Assembly: GCF_021391495.1 (NCBI RefSeq)
Contig: NZ_CP090063.1
Location: 434,001-498,000 of the forward strand
Reading direction: 5' to 3'
DNA: 64,000 nt
Source: Amycolatopsis acidiphila
GTDB lineage: Bacteria; Actinomycetota; Actinomycetes; Mycobacteriales; Pseudonocardiaceae
Shown here: positions 27,324 to 34,948 of the stretch, in pieces
Position numbering within the stretch: the stretch's first letter is position 1
Layout of the letters: each line of letters starts with the position of its first letter
The notes under the pieces: model-generated
Seen by the model: the letters and a program-made list of their open reading frames with translations, nothing else
Told to the model about the DNA's origin: nothing
Databases searched by the model: none
Program-made: the position numbers and the translations under genes

Positions 27324-27572
27324 TCATGGGGGAGGCTTCGGCCCGCCCGGTTCCGGAATGGACGCACTGAGCAGACAGATCACGTCGTCATACGAGCAGG
27401 CGTGACGATGCACTGACTGCACCTCGCATTGGCAGCTTTCTCCGACAGCTGCGCGGAGGCGACGCAGCTTCAGCGCGTGGCGCTGCGCGATCCCGTGGCT
27501 GCGGGCCTCGTTCAGTTCGAGTCGGACGAGCCGGTTCTGAGCACGACGGCCCATTATCGACGGTTCAGTCAT
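27324..27572 (-). CDS. Small basic hypothetical protein, 82 residues
   Basis: An unrecognised short frame. ATG 27572 has GGGAG about 9 nt upstream. The first half (MTEPSIMGRRAQNRLVRLEL and the following QRHALKLRRLR) is strongly basic and helical, and would suit nucleic-acid or ribosome association; the second half has three Cys (CQCEVQ, HACSY) and loses coding character toward a Pro-rich end. Codon bias is weaker than in neighbouring genes and the 3' end overlaps the terminator side of nuoN. It may be a real small gene or chance. Confidence 0.3.
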   Translation of the reverse strand: MTEPSIMGRRAQNRLVRLELNEARSHGIAQRHALKLRRLRAAVGESCQCEVQSVHRHACSYDDVICLLSASIPEPGGPKPPP

Positions 27573-28013
27573 CGGTTGGTTCTCCCTTCGGTTCTGCGTG
27601 CTCGAGAGTCACAGCTCGAGCGTGCCCCGGCGGCGACAGGCGTGGGGAACCGAATTGAATTCTGGGGATAACAGAGAGGCATGTGGACAACCTCGGTGTT
27701 CGGCGAGGTTGATGCTTGCGGAAAGCTGCGGTTTGCGGGAAGGTCGGATTCGGGTCGGTGGTGGGGTTGCGAACGTGAGTGGACGGCCGGGCCGGTGGTG
27801 GCCGGCGGCCGACACAAGCGGATGCCGACGGGCATTCGATTGTGGGAAACCATGGTGTGGCAGGAATATTGCCGGTTGATTCCGAGAATGCGGGTGGTCG
27901 AAAAGACGTCAAGATCGCTGGCTGCGAGGAAGGTGTCGCCAGGCAAGCCGTGCACGCGGAGGCTGGGAAAGCGGGTCCGAAAGGAGGTGGTGATAGCTAG
28001 GTAGCGTGGAGTG
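27573..28013. other. Spacer of lower GC without a convincing gene
   Basis: About 440 bp between the small frame and the MFS gene. Several frames are open on both strands but none has typical codon bias. A near-perfect Shine-Dalgarno (AAAGGAGGTGGTGAT, about 27979-27993, plus strand) precedes only a five-codon frame (GTG ATA GCT AGG TAG). Confidence 0.4.
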
Positions 28014-29915
28014 CTAGGAAGCGACGGGTGTCGAGGCGATGGTGTGACGGCCGGTGGACATTTCGCGGCTGTTGCTGATCAGCTCTTCCGCGATTTCGTC
28101 TACACAAGCGGTGAGGGTGGAGTCGGTGGACTCCTCCGCCAGGGAGTCGAGCAGCCAGGACCGCCATGCCCCGACCAGGCGGGTGAACGTGTCGGTGCCT
28201 AGACCGGTGAACCGGTAATGCCCGTCCGCTTCGGACAGATAGCCGAGAGTCAACAGGTGGGTTGCGGTGGGCTCGAAAATGCCTGCAGGGACGATGGTTT
28301 CCTCCGCGATCTCCTGCAGTGTGGCGTTTCCGTCGTCGACGCTGTTGCGGTAGATCTGCACCAGCAGCCAGCCCTGTGCATAGGTCAGCTGCACCCCGGA
28401 GCGAGCGAGGATCGCCGGGCCGGGGTCACCCTTTTGCTGGCGCCACAGGCTCGCGACCACCTTCTCGAGCTCCTGGCGCGAGTCGCCGGTACCGGGTTCG
28501 GAGAAGCCGCTGTTGCTGGAGGCCACCGCCTTCGTCGCGTCGCGTAGTGGGATCTCCTTCAGGAACAGGGCCACGACAAACGAAAGGATGCCGATTGGGG
28601 CGGCTAGGAGGAACATTGTGTGAATAGCGTCCACATAGGATGGAACCGTTGGTACCACGGGTAGTCGGCTGGTGAAGATAGTGCCGAACACCGCGACGCC
28701 GAACGAACTTCCCAAGGTTCGCAGGAAGCTCACTCCAGAGGTCGCGACGCCCAGGTCCTCGTAGTCGCTGGTGTTCTGCACGACGATCGTCGGCACTTGC
28801 ATGCAGCATCCGAGCCCCAGTCCGAGCACGATCATGTACCCGGAGGTGACCCAGAAGCTCGTTCCGACATCGAGCGTGGACATCAGGAACAGGCCGGCCG
28901 TCATGATCAGCGAGCCCACTACCGGGAAGATCTTGTACCGGCCGGTGCGACTGATCACGTTGCCGCTGAGCATCGCCGTGATGAGCAGCCCGACGACGAG
29001 CGGCAGCATCCGCAACCCGGACTCGGTCGCGCTCGCGCCCTGTACCCGCTGCAGGTAGGTCGGCAGATACGTGATGCCGCCCAGCATTGCGAAGCCCACG
29101 ACAAAACTCAGCACACTCGCCACCGTGAACACCCGGCCGCGGAACAGGCGCATCGGCAGCATCGGTTCCTCGGCACGGAGCTCGACCAGCACGAACAGCA
29201 CCAGCAGCACGATCGAACCGACGGCCATCCCGATGATCGTCGGGGACGTCCACGGGTACTCGGTCCCGCCCCAGCTGGTGACCAGTGTCAGGCCGGTCGC
29301 CGCCAGTGCGATCAGCAGGATGCCCAGGTAGTCGATTCGCGGGCGGGTCGTGCTCTTGACGGCCGGCAGGGCGGCCGCGGCGATCAGCACGACGACGACG
29401 CCGAGCGGGATGTTCACATAGAACGCCCACCGCCAGCTGAGCTGGTCCACGAACAGCCCGCCCAGCAGGGGGCCGGCGACCGTCGCGACACCGAACATGG
29501 CGCCGATCGCGCCCTGGTACTTGCCTCGTTCCCGCAGCGGCACGACGTCGGCGATCACGGCTGACGATGTGACCATCAGGCCGCCGCCACCGAGGCCCTG
29601 TACGGCCCGAAACGCGATCAGCCAGACCATCGAGTCGGCCCAGCCGGAGAAGAAGGAGCCCACCAGGAACAACAAGACGCTTGCGAGAAAGGCCTTCTTG
29701 CGACCGAACAGGTCCCCGAACTTGCCGATCAGCACTGTCATGATCGTCTCGGCGAGCAGGTACGCCGTGACCACCCAGGACAGATGGTTCGCGCCGCCCA
29801 GATCAGCGACGATCGTCGGTAGCGCGGTCGAGACGATGGTCTGGTCGAGCGCAGCCAACAGCATCCCGAGCATGATCGCCGCGACGATGGTGTTCTGCCT
29901 CTTCCTGCTGGTCAC
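28014..29915 (-). CDS. MFS drug exporter (DHA2, 14 helices) with C-terminal winged-helix-like domain
   Basis: About 633 residues. The first 480 form a 14-helix EmrB/QacA-type proton antiporter: motif A in LIGKFGDLFGRKKAFL, motif C in GATVAGPLLGG-like VATVAGPLLGGLFVDQ, and the D-in-helix-1 motif LAALDQTIVSTALPTIV. After the last helix (AAPIGILSFVVALFLKEIPL) about 150 cytoplasmic residues follow (LEKVVASLWRQQ, LTYAQGWLLVQIYRNS, GIFEPTATHLLTLGYLSE), with the helix-helix-wing rhythm of MarR-like domains. Such extended transporters occur in actinobacteria; the domain may sense substrate. GTG 29915 places the start just before helix 1; TTG 29939 is possible. Neither has a clear ribosome site. Substrate unknown. 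Divergent from grcC1. Confidence 0.88.
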   Translation of the reverse strand: MTSRKRQNTIVAAIMLGMLLAALDQTIVSTALPTIVADLGGANHLSWVVTAYLLAETIMTVLIGKFGDLFGRKKAFLASVLLFLVGSFFSGWADSMVWLIAFRAVQGLGGGGLMVTSSAVIADVVPLRERGKYQGAIGAMFGVATVAGPLLGGLFVDQLSWRWAFYVNIPLGVVVVLIAAAALPAVKSTTRPRIDYLGILLIALAATGLTLVTSWGGTEYPWTSPTIIGMAVGSIVLLVLFVLVELRAEEPMLPMRLFRGRVFTVASVLSFVVGFAMLGGITYLPTYLQRVQGASATESGLRMLPLVVGLLITAMLSGNVISRTGRYKIFPVVGSLIMTAGLFLMSTLDVGTSFWVTSGYMIVLGLGLGCCMQVPTIVVQNTSDYEDLGVATSGVSFLRTLGSSFGVAVFGTIFTSRLPVVPTVPSYVDAIHTMFLLAAPIGILSFVVALFLKEIPLRDATKAVASSNSGFSEPGTGDSRQELEKVVASLWRQQKGDPGPAILARSGVQLTYAQGWLLVQIYRNSVDDGNATLQEIAEETIVPAGIFEPTATHLLTLGYLSEADGHYRFTGLGTDTFTRLVGAWRSWLLDSLAEESTDSTLTACVDEIAEELISNSREMSTGRHTIASTPVAS

Positions 29916-30084
29916 AGCCGGAAGGCTAATGGCGCGCAACCCCGTCGGACGGGCTCCTCACCCGATGGTGGGCGCCGAGTTGTCACGTTCGTCACCCAGG
30001 CCCTTGCCCAGCGGCTCTCGGTGCCGTCCTGGCTTGCCATTACGCTGGTGAAGACCGCAACGGAGTGCGAGAGGGCAGGGGAAC

Positions 30085-31104
30085 GTGTCGGTTCAGAGTG
30101 GCACCATCGAGGATCTGCGCGCGAGCGTGGGCCTCCGGATCGCCGATGAGCAACTGCTGCGCACGCTCGCCGGCGGGCTCGCCGATGTCGAGAACCTCCT
30201 GCGCGAGACCGCCCGCAGCGAGGTCAAGGCCGTGAACGACGCCGCATCGCACCTGGTCGAGGCGGGTGGCAAACGTTTTCGTCCGATGTTCACCCTGCTC
30301 GCCGCCGAGTTCGGCGAGGGCAACCACAAAGGGGTCGTGACCGCGGCCGCGGCCGTCGAGCTGGTCCACCTGGCCACGCTGTACCACGACGACGTCATGG
30401 ACGAGGCCACGATGCGCCGCGGTGCGCAGAGCGTGAACGCGCGCTGGGACAACACCGTTGCGATCCTGACCGGGGACTTCCTGTTCGCGCACGCGTCACG
30501 GCTCGTCTCCTACCTGGGCACCGACGCAGCGCGGATCATCGCCGAGACCTTCGGTGAGCTGGTCACCGGCCAGATGCGGGAGACGGTCGGTCCTGATGTC
30601 GGCGAGGACCCCGTCGAGCACTACCTGAGCGTGATCGCGCAGAAGACCGGCTCGCTCATCGCGACCGCGGGTCGCTTCGGCGGCATGGTCTCGGATGCGA
30701 AACCCGAGTACATCGAGGCGCTCACTCGCTTCGGCGACATCATCGGGACCGCCTTCCAGATCTCGGACGACATCATCGACATCGCCTCCCCGTCGGACGA
30801 GTCCGGCAAGACCCCGGGCACCGACCTGCGGGAGGGCGTGCGCACCCTGCCGATGCTCCTCGCGCTGGCCGACCCCGACACCGACCCGCGGCTGGTGGAG
30901 CTGCTGGCCGGCCCGATCGCCGAAGATGCCCTGGTCGAAGAGGCCCTCGACCTGCTGCGGGCCTCCAGCGGGCTCGACCGCGCCATGGTGACGCTCTCCG
31001 ACTACGCTCGTCGCGCGAGGGTGGAGTTGTCCGCGCTGCCCGCTTCGGTCGCGCGCGACGCGTGTGAGTCCGTCGCCGACTATCTCGTCGCGCGGACGCG
31101 TTGA
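30085..31104 (+). CDS. grcC1: Long-chain polyprenyl diphosphate synthase
   Basis: A 339-residue trans-prenyltransferase that condenses isopentenyl diphosphate units, probably to make the menaquinone side chain. The first Asp-rich motif is YHDDVMDEA (near residue 92-100), preceded by GGKRFRPMFTLLAAE, and the second is SDDIIDIAS (near residue 228-236). The residue before the first motif region is large, which fits long-chain products. GTG 30085 has AGGGGAA upstream. Position near menG-menJ-nuo mirrors Rv0562 (grcC1) in M. tuberculosis. Chain length cannot be told from sequence alone. Confidence 0.9.
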   Translation: MSVQSGTIEDLRASVGLRIADEQLLRTLAGGLADVENLLRETARSEVKAVNDAASHLVEAGGKRFRPMFTLLAAEFGEGNHKGVVTAAAAVELVHLATLYHDDVMDEATMRRGAQSVNARWDNTVAILTGDFLFAHASRLVSYLGTDAARIIAETFGELVTGQMRETVGPDVGEDPVEHYLSVIAQKTGSLIATAGRFGGMVSDAKPEYIEALTRFGDIIGTAFQISDDIIDIASPSDESGKTPGTDLREGVRTLPMLLALADPDTDPRLVELLAGPIAEDALVEEALDLLRASSGLDRAMVTLSDYARRARVELSALPASVARDACESVADYLVARTR

Positions 31105-31188
31105 TCTGACTCCGCCGCGTCATGAGTGCGCCGCTTGGGTGTCACTGACAGTGGTAGTGGTGCGGTTGGGAAAGAAAGGACAGCGCGG

Positions 31189-33177
31189 ATGTCCATCTTC
31201 GGGCAGGTGTGGCTGTGGAGCGCCGCGGCCTTCGTGGTCGGTGTACTGCTGACCTGGTTGCTGCTCGTCCGGCCTGCACAGGCGCGGAGCCGTGCTCTCC
31301 AGCGCCGGCTCGAGGCGGCACAGGCTGCCGCCTCGGAGCGCCAGTCCGCGAACGCCATGCCGACGCGCACCTTCGGCAACGACTCGGCCGCGCGGCTGCA
31401 CGAGCCCACACCCGTGACCGAGCACCTTCGGCCGCTCGAGGAACCCGGGCCCGTCGCTGCGTCCGAGCCGAACTGGTACGACCGGGACAGCTTCGATGGG
31501 CGGATGCCCGACGAGTCCTCGTTCGAGCCGGAGTCGGACGCCGAGAAGACTTCAATTTTCAGGCCGCACCAGATGCCCGAGCACGGCTCGTTGTTCGACT
31601 CGAACGCTGAAATCGAGCGCGGGGCATTGTTCGACTCGAACGCGGAGGTCGAGCGGGGAGCCTTGTTCGACGCGGACGCGGAGGTCGAACGGGGGGCACC
31701 CTTCGATCCGAACGGGCCGGCCGAGCGTGGCTCGCTGTTCGGGCAGGAGGCCGAGGCCGGGCGCGGGCATCGGTACGCACCTGAGGCCGAGCCGGAGCAC
31801 GGGTCGCAGTTCGGCCAGGAGACCGCTGACGGGCGCGGGCATCGATACGCAGCTGAGGCGGACGGCGAGCAGGAGCAGCACCGTTCGCTGTTCGGGCAGG
31901 AGGCTGAGCCGGAGCGCGGGCATCGGTATGCGCCCGAGCCGGAGGCCGAGGTCGAGCGTGGCTCGCTGTTGGGGCAGGAAGGTGGGCTCGAGCGCGGGGC
32001 ATTGCTCGGGGAGCAGGCGGAACCTGAGCACGGGACGCCGTTCGGGCAGGGCGCTGGGCCGGACCATGGGGCCTCCTTCGGGCAGAAGGTAGAGCCCGAG
32101 CGTGCGGCCGCCTTCGGGCAGGAGACCGAGGTCGAGCGTGGGTCGCTGTTCGGACAGCAAGCAGAGTCCGAGCGCGGGGCGTTGCTCGGGCAGGGAGCCG
32201 GGGCCGAGGATGCGTCGTTTGCCCAGCGGGGCGAGCATGCGGCGTTCGGGCAGGGTGCCGAGACCGACGATGCACCTTTCGCACAGGGAACCGGCCGTGC
32301 GGCATTCGCGCAGGGAACCGGGGCCGGCGATGCGGCATTCGCGGAGGGAACCGAGGCCGCTGACGCGCCTTTCGGACAGGGGGCTGGGGCCGGCGATACG
32401 TCTTTCGCGCGGGGCCCCGAGGCTGACGACGTGTCTTTCGGACAGGGCACCGAGGCCGGAGATGTCTCCCATACGCGGGGCGCACCGGTCGAGGGGACGT
32501 CTTTCGCGCAGCAAAGCGCGCCCGAGGATGCTTCGTTCGGGCGAGGTGCTGAGCAGGAGCAAAGCGGCTTGGTGTTCGGGCAGCAGGCTGGGGCTGAACG
32601 TGGCCACCGGTACGCGCCCGAGCCCGAGGCCGAGCAAACTTACGGCTCGCACGCGGCTGCCGAAGACGAGCCGCCGGCTTACGCGTTCGGTGGTGGAGAA
32701 CCCGAGTCGCCGGTCGAGGAGGAGAAGGCCACCGAGACGACCGCCGTTCTGCCCAAGCGCCAGCCGCGCTCGACGCCGCCCAGCAGCTTCGAGCCGCCGC
32801 GTCCCTCGATGCGGTCGATCGAGCGTCGCGAGCCCGTGGTGGACGAAGGTGGCCGCAGTGGTTCGCTGTTCGAACCCACCGTGCGCCGCAACACTGCCCC
32901 GGGCTCCCATGCCGCGCCCGAGCCGGCGCCAGCTCCTCCGCCGCCTGCCCGCGCCCACGTGTCTGACCGCAGCGTCCCGCCTGGGCCCTTCGGCCCGGGG
33001 TCGGCGATGCCGCGTCCGGGAGGCGGCCGCCCGTCCGACGAGTTCGAGGTCAAGGCGAGCGTGACGGCTCTGCGTTACTGCACCGAGGAATCGCCGCAGT
33101 TCAACCGGATGGTGGCCGAGGTGTGGTTCCGCTCCGCTGCGGACGCCGAGCGCGTTGGATTCCGGCCGCTGGGCTGA
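31189..33177 (+). CDS. Membrane-anchored repeat protein with C-terminal sunset domain (ArfC-like variant)
   Basis: A 662-residue protein in four zones. Residues 5-27 are one transmembrane helix (VWLWSAAAFVVGVLLTWLLL) with a short outside N-terminus, then a basic, coiled-coil-like segment (residues 28-50). Residues 131-482 hold about 26 degenerate 11-12-residue units of the type ERGALFDSNAEV or EDASFGQGAEA, strongly acidic and disordered; GRGHRYAPE is interspersed four times. Residues 490-615 are Pro/Ser/Arg-rich. Residues 618-662 (VKASVTALRYCTEESPQFNR, AEVWFRSAADAERVGFRP) fit the sunset domain, used in NCBI naming for a variant of the channel accessory protein ArfC. Function unknown. ATG 31189 has AAAGGA upstream. 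Confidence 0.75.
   Translation: MSIFGQVWLWSAAAFVVGVLLTWLLLVRPAQARSRALQRRLEAAQAAASERQSANAMPTRTFGNDSAARLHEPTPVTEHLRPLEEPGPVAASEPNWYDRDSFDGRMPDESSFEPESDAEKTSIFRPHQMPEHGSLFDSNAEIERGALFDSNAEVERGALFDADAEVERGAPFDPNGPAERGSLFGQEAEAGRGHRYAPEAEPEHGSQFGQETADGRGHRYAAEADGEQEQHRSLFGQEAEPERGHRYAPEPEAEVERGSLLGQEGGLERGALLGEQAEPEHGTPFGQGAGPDHGASFGQKVEPERAAAFGQETEVERGSLFGQQAESERGALLGQGAGAEDASFAQRGEHAAFGQGAETDDAPFAQGTGRAAFAQGTGAGDAAFAEGTEAADAPFGQGAGAGDTSFARGPEADDVSFGQGTEAGDVSHTRGAPVEGTSFAQQSAPEDASFGRGAEQEQSGLVFGQQAGAERGHRYAPEPEAEQTYGSHAAAEDEPPAYAFGGGEPESPVEEEKATETTAVLPKRQPRSTPPSSFEPPRPSMRSIERREPVVDEGGRSGSLFEPTVRRNTAPGSHAAPEPAPAPPPPARAHVSDRSVPPGPFGPGSAMPRPGGGRPSDEFEVKASVTALRYCTEESPQFNRMVAEVWFRSAADAERVGFRPLG
31579..32634 (+). 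repeat. Degenerate coding minisatellite (about 26 units of 33-36 bp)
   Basis: In-frame tandem units with consensus Glu-Arg/Asp-Gly/Ala-Ser/Ala-Leu/Phe-Phe/Leu-Gly-Gln-x-Ala-Glu. The first 14 units carry ERG, the next 12 carry D/G-D-A; longer units add RGHRYAPE. Confidence 0.8.
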
Positions 33178-33178
33178 C

Positions 33179-33197
33179 ACTGGGATTTCGGCCCAGT
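33179..33197 (+). terminator. Small hairpin after the sunset-domain gene
   Basis: ACTGGG (33179-33184) and CCCAGT (33192-33197) form a 6-bp stem with a 7-nt loop, followed by TTT, one base after the stop codon. A weak intrinsic terminator. Confidence 0.4.
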
Positions 33198-33249
33198 TTG
33201 GAAGCCGCCGGTCCGGGTCCTGGAGGGGATCGGAGGGGGCTCCTGAACG

Positions 33250-33838
33250 GCGGGGAGCGGGTTCTGGCCCGAGGCGTGGACGAGACGGGCGGTGCTGGAA
33301 GGTCGGACTGACCGGTGCTCTGACAGACGGAGTCCGGCCGCGGACTTGAAGGAACTGGGGAGACTGACCGGTGCTCTGACAGACGTGGGGTCCGGCCGCG
33401 GATTTGAAAGAACTGGGAGACGGACTTTGCGTCTGTCCATTGTGGTGGAAGGCGATGGGGCCCGGCCGCTGTTGTGAAGGACGGGTGGGGCTGACCGCCG
33501 TCGTGGAGGTTGGGTCGGTCCCCGTTCTGGAAGATGTGGGGGACCGGCCCGCCGCCTTGAAAGGCCTGGGGGACTGGCCGCCGTGGTGAAGGGTGTTGGG
33601 GGAACGGTCCCGTTCGGAAAGACGTGCGGACCGGCCCTGTGAAGGACGTCGGGGATCTGTCCACTGTGGAAGCCGACGGGACGGCCGCGGGCCTGAAGGA
33701 CGTCGGGGGTCTGTCCACTGTGGAAGCCGACGGGACGACGACGGGACGGCCGCGGGACACTAGCCCCATCGTGAAGACGTCGGAGTCCGGCCGCCGTCGC
33801 GAAACACGTGAACCGGCCCCTGCAACAAAAACGACGAA
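33250..33838. repeat. Intergenic array of degenerate about 27-bp repeats
   Basis: The 700-bp spacer between convergent genes is filled with roughly 15 units of 24-33 bp, consensus near CGGCCGCCG-n3-TGAAGGACGTGGGGGAC. Two higher-order duplications are clear: CTGACCGGTGCTCTGACAG recurs 56 bp apart (33308 and 33364) and CTGTCCACTGTGGAAGCCG recurs 54 bp apart (33657 and 33711). The array runs into the korB terminator. Frames are open on the minus strand, but Pro/Ser/Arg-rich and without codon bias, so I treat it as non-coding. Confidence 0.7.
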
Positions 33839-33867
33839 AGCCGGCCCCCCGCGTGGGTGGGCCGGCT
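33824..33867 (-). terminator. Intrinsic terminator of korAB
   Basis: On the minus strand AGCCGGCCC (33867-33859) pairs with 33847-33839 across an 11-nt loop, and the transcript continues into TTTCGTCGTTTTTGTT. It lies 14 bp after the korB stop. Confidence 0.8.
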
Positions 33868-33880
33868 GTCGCTGCCTGGG

Positions 33881-34948
33881 TCAGGCGATGACTGTCCAGG
33901 TGTCCTTGCCGGTGAGCAGGGACTGCAGGTTCGGCGCCTTCGCGGTGCGGGCGTCCTCGACCTGGGCGCGGGCCTGGTCGTCGTAGGTGGGGCGGGCCAC
34001 TTGGCGGAAGATGCCCGTCGGGGTGTGGTTGAGGTTCTGGTCGCCCAGCCGGGACAACGCGAAGGCGTAGGCGGTATCGGTGATGCCCGGGTCGTGGACG
34101 ATCACGTTGTCCTCGCCGATCTCGGACACCTTGCCGACCTCGAAGCCGCCCCAGCCGGTGGTCGTGACGCCGAACTCCTGCTCCGGGCCGAAGCGGATCG
34201 GCTCGCCCGCGCGCAGTGGGATGAGCCGGGTGGCGGCTTCGTCCTTGTCCTTGAGGACGTCGAAGGCGCCGTCGTTGAAGATGGGGCAGTTCTGGTAGAT
34301 CTCGACGACTGCGGAACCGCGGTGTTGCGCCGCGGCGGTGAGCACCTCCGTGAGCCCGGCTTTGTCGCTGTCGAGGGCGCGGCCGACGAACGTGGCCTCG
34401 GCGCCCAGGGCGAGGGACACCGGGTTGAACGGGGTGTCGACCGAGCCCATCGGGGTGGACTTGGTGACCATGCCCTGCCCGGAGGTGGGCGAGTACTGGC
34501 CCTTGGTCAACCCGTAGATCCGGTTGTTGAACAGCAGGATCTTGATGTTCACGTTGCGGCGCAACGCATGGATCAGATGGTTGCCGCCGATGGACAGTGC
34601 GTCGCCGTCGCCGGTGACGACCCATACCGACAGGTCCGGCCGGGTGGTGGCCAGGCCGGTGGCGATCGCGGGGGCGCGGCCGTGGATGGAGTGCATCCCA
34701 TAGGTGTTGAGGTAGTACGGGAACCGCGAGGAGCAGCCGATGCCGGAGACGAACACGATGTTCTCGCGCTTGAGCCCGAGTGTCGGCAGGAACGACTGGA
34801 CGGTGTTGAGCACGACGTAGTCGCCGCAGCCGGGGCACCAGCGGACTTCCTGATCAGACTTGTACTCCTTGGCCTTCTGCGTCTCGTCCGTGTGCGGGAC
34901 GAGGTCGAGGCCACCAGGTACCGGCAGTCCGAGGTCGGTGGCGGTCAT
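33881..34948 (-). CDS. korB: 2-oxoglutarate:ferredoxin oxidoreductase, beta subunit
   Basis: A 355-residue thiamine-diphosphate subunit of the CoA-dependent, ferredoxin-reducing 2-oxoglutarate oxidoreductase, an alternative to 2-oxoglutarate dehydrogenase in the TCA cycle. The TPP/Mg site runs from VVTGDGDALSIGGNH to ILLFNNRIYGLTKG (near residues 120-155). An N-terminal RWCPGCGDYVVL and SGIGCSSRFPYY carry conserved Cys involved in the Fe-S cluster. ATG 34948 overlaps the korA stop by four bases, so the subunits are made together; the longer upstream frame is not coding. Known in mycobacteria as KorB with oxygen-stable activity. Confidence 0.94.
   Translation of the reverse strand: MTATDLGLPVPGGLDLVPHTDETQKAKEYKSDQEVRWCPGCGDYVVLNTVQSFLPTLGLKRENIVFVSGIGCSSRFPYYLNTYGMHSIHGRAPAIATGLATTRPDLSVWVVTGDGDALSIGGNHLIHALRRNVNIKILLFNNRIYGLTKGQYSPTSGQGMVTKSTPMGSVDTPFNPVSLALGAEATFVGRALDSDKAGLTEVLTAAAQHRGSAVVEIYQNCPIFNDGAFDVLKDKDEAATRLIPLRAGEPIRFGPEQEFGVTTTGWGGFEVGKVSEIGEDNVIVHDPGITDTAYAFALSRLGDQNLNHTPTGIFRQVARPTYDDQARAQVEDARTAKAPNLQSLLTGKDTWTVIA

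Noticed and set aside
27681..28004. 107-codon plus-strand frame before the MFS gene
   Set aside because: Weak GC bias at third positions, no domain and no match to anything recognised; ends at the strong orphan Shine-Dalgarno by chance.
31552..33180. Minus-strand frame over the sunset-domain gene repeats
   Set aside because: The repeats have lengths in multiples of three and keep other frames open; only the plus frame has a membrane anchor and sunset domain.
33101..33769. Pro/Ser-rich minus-strand frame across the intergenic repeat array
   Set aside because: No codon bias or start context; openness follows from the repeats.
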